This document shows positions 30,828 through 31,060 of a DNA stretch of 31,060 nucleotides, one piece after another. The stretch is from a virus: IMG/VR virus record IMGVR_UViG_3300046004_001875, positions 1 to 31,060 of that record; one strand, given 5' to 3'. The position numbers were made by a program, and so were the translations under genes. Position 1 is the stretch's first letter. Every line of letters begins with the position of its first letter. Under the pieces are notes generated by a model, which was not told the origin of the DNA, did not search any database, and saw nothing but the letters and a program-made list of their open reading frames with translations.

Positions 30828-31037
30828 ATGATTAAAGAAAACCAAGTAATAAGAGATTTTAAAATGTACATTGCCACTACAGGATTAAAAGCTGTGAGAG
30901 TATGGGAAAATAAGGGGGGTGTATTCGCACAAATAAACGGATGGACAGATAAAAATAATCCTCATTTCACACATGTGATGCAGGGAGGCACGGTGGTAAG
31001 TTTATCATTTGAAGATATTAAAAAACGATGTAATTAA
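30828..31037 (+). CDS. Hypothetical protein (69 aa)
   Basis: Unrecognised protein behind the hairpin promoter at 30772. It has several short strands (KAVRVWENKGGVFAQINGW, THVMQGGTVVSLSFEDI), suggesting a compact beta-rich domain. The stop is inside the window (TAA 31035-31037), so it is complete. Confidence 0.55.
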   Translation: MIKENQVIRDFKMYIATTGLKAVRVWENKGGVFAQINGWTDKNNPHFTHVMQGGTVVSLSFEDIKKRCN

Positions 31038-31060
31038 ATACAAGACAACACTTGAACAAA

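Overview
The window is a strongly AT-rich block of tightly packed genes, all on the + strand. It reads as part of the genome of a large T4-type tailed phage. The evidence is a T4-like replisome: a family B DNA polymerase, a probable gp45-type sliding clamp, a gp44-type clamp-loader ATPase and a gp62-type clamp-loader small subunit. An ATP-dependent DNA ligase, a Cas4/RecB-like nuclease, dUTPase, thioredoxin, GTP cyclohydrolase I and a DUF1599/Nmad1-type protein accompany these. No structural genes are in view. A Bacteroidota (Flavobacteriia-like) host is suggested by two things. Promoter-like sites have the Bacteroidota form TTTG - 20 nt - TATATTT(A/G), and most gene starts lack a Shine-Dalgarno sequence and instead use A/T-rich contexts such as AAGTTATG or AAAATTATG. 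The host is an inference.

Layout. (1) 1-5086: small unknown proteins, thioredoxin, folE, dUTPase and DNA polymerase. (2) 5087-5795: a regulatory stretch with tandem promoters, two small ORFs (one helix-turn-helix), a GC-rich inverted-repeat island and another promoter. (3) 5796-11970: sliding clamp, GroES, GroEL, clamp loader large and small subunits, Nmad1-type protein, PD-(D/E)XK nuclease and a ribbon-helix-helix protein, apparently one transcription unit from the promoter at 5760. (4) 11995-14809: GT-B glycosyltransferases, one of them split into two genes. (5) 14827-15636: two promoters, a zinc-ribbon protein and a small unknown. (6) 15639-26480: a long carbohydrate operon with overlapping genes. 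It holds three GT-A-like glycosyltransferases, a SAM methyltransferase, an SDR epimerase/dehydratase, a B12-type radical SAM enzyme, a two-subunit thiamine-diphosphate enzyme, a GHMP sugar kinase, a DegT-fold PLP enzyme with His at the catalytic Lys position, an RmlC-type epimerase, adenine phosphoribosyltransferase, an MTAN-like nucleosidase and an FkbM methyltransferase. (7) 26498-31060: small proteins (DksA-like zinc finger, HNH-type protein, membrane proteins) and the DNA ligase, with several genes preceded by promoters that carry an inverted repeat in the spacer.

How the parts may work together. The replisome and chaperonin genes look co-transcribed, so the phage may bring its own folding machine with its replication proteins. 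The sugar cluster looks like a pathway that builds and transfers one or more unusual sugars, possibly deoxygenated, C-branched and methylated, onto a phage or host-surface glycan. Within it, the MTAN-like enzyme and Apt could return adenine from 5'-deoxyadenosine and S-adenosylhomocysteine, by-products of the radical SAM and methyltransferase enzymes, to AMP. The strongest unexplained signals are the hairpin-containing promoters and the composition of the sugar cluster.
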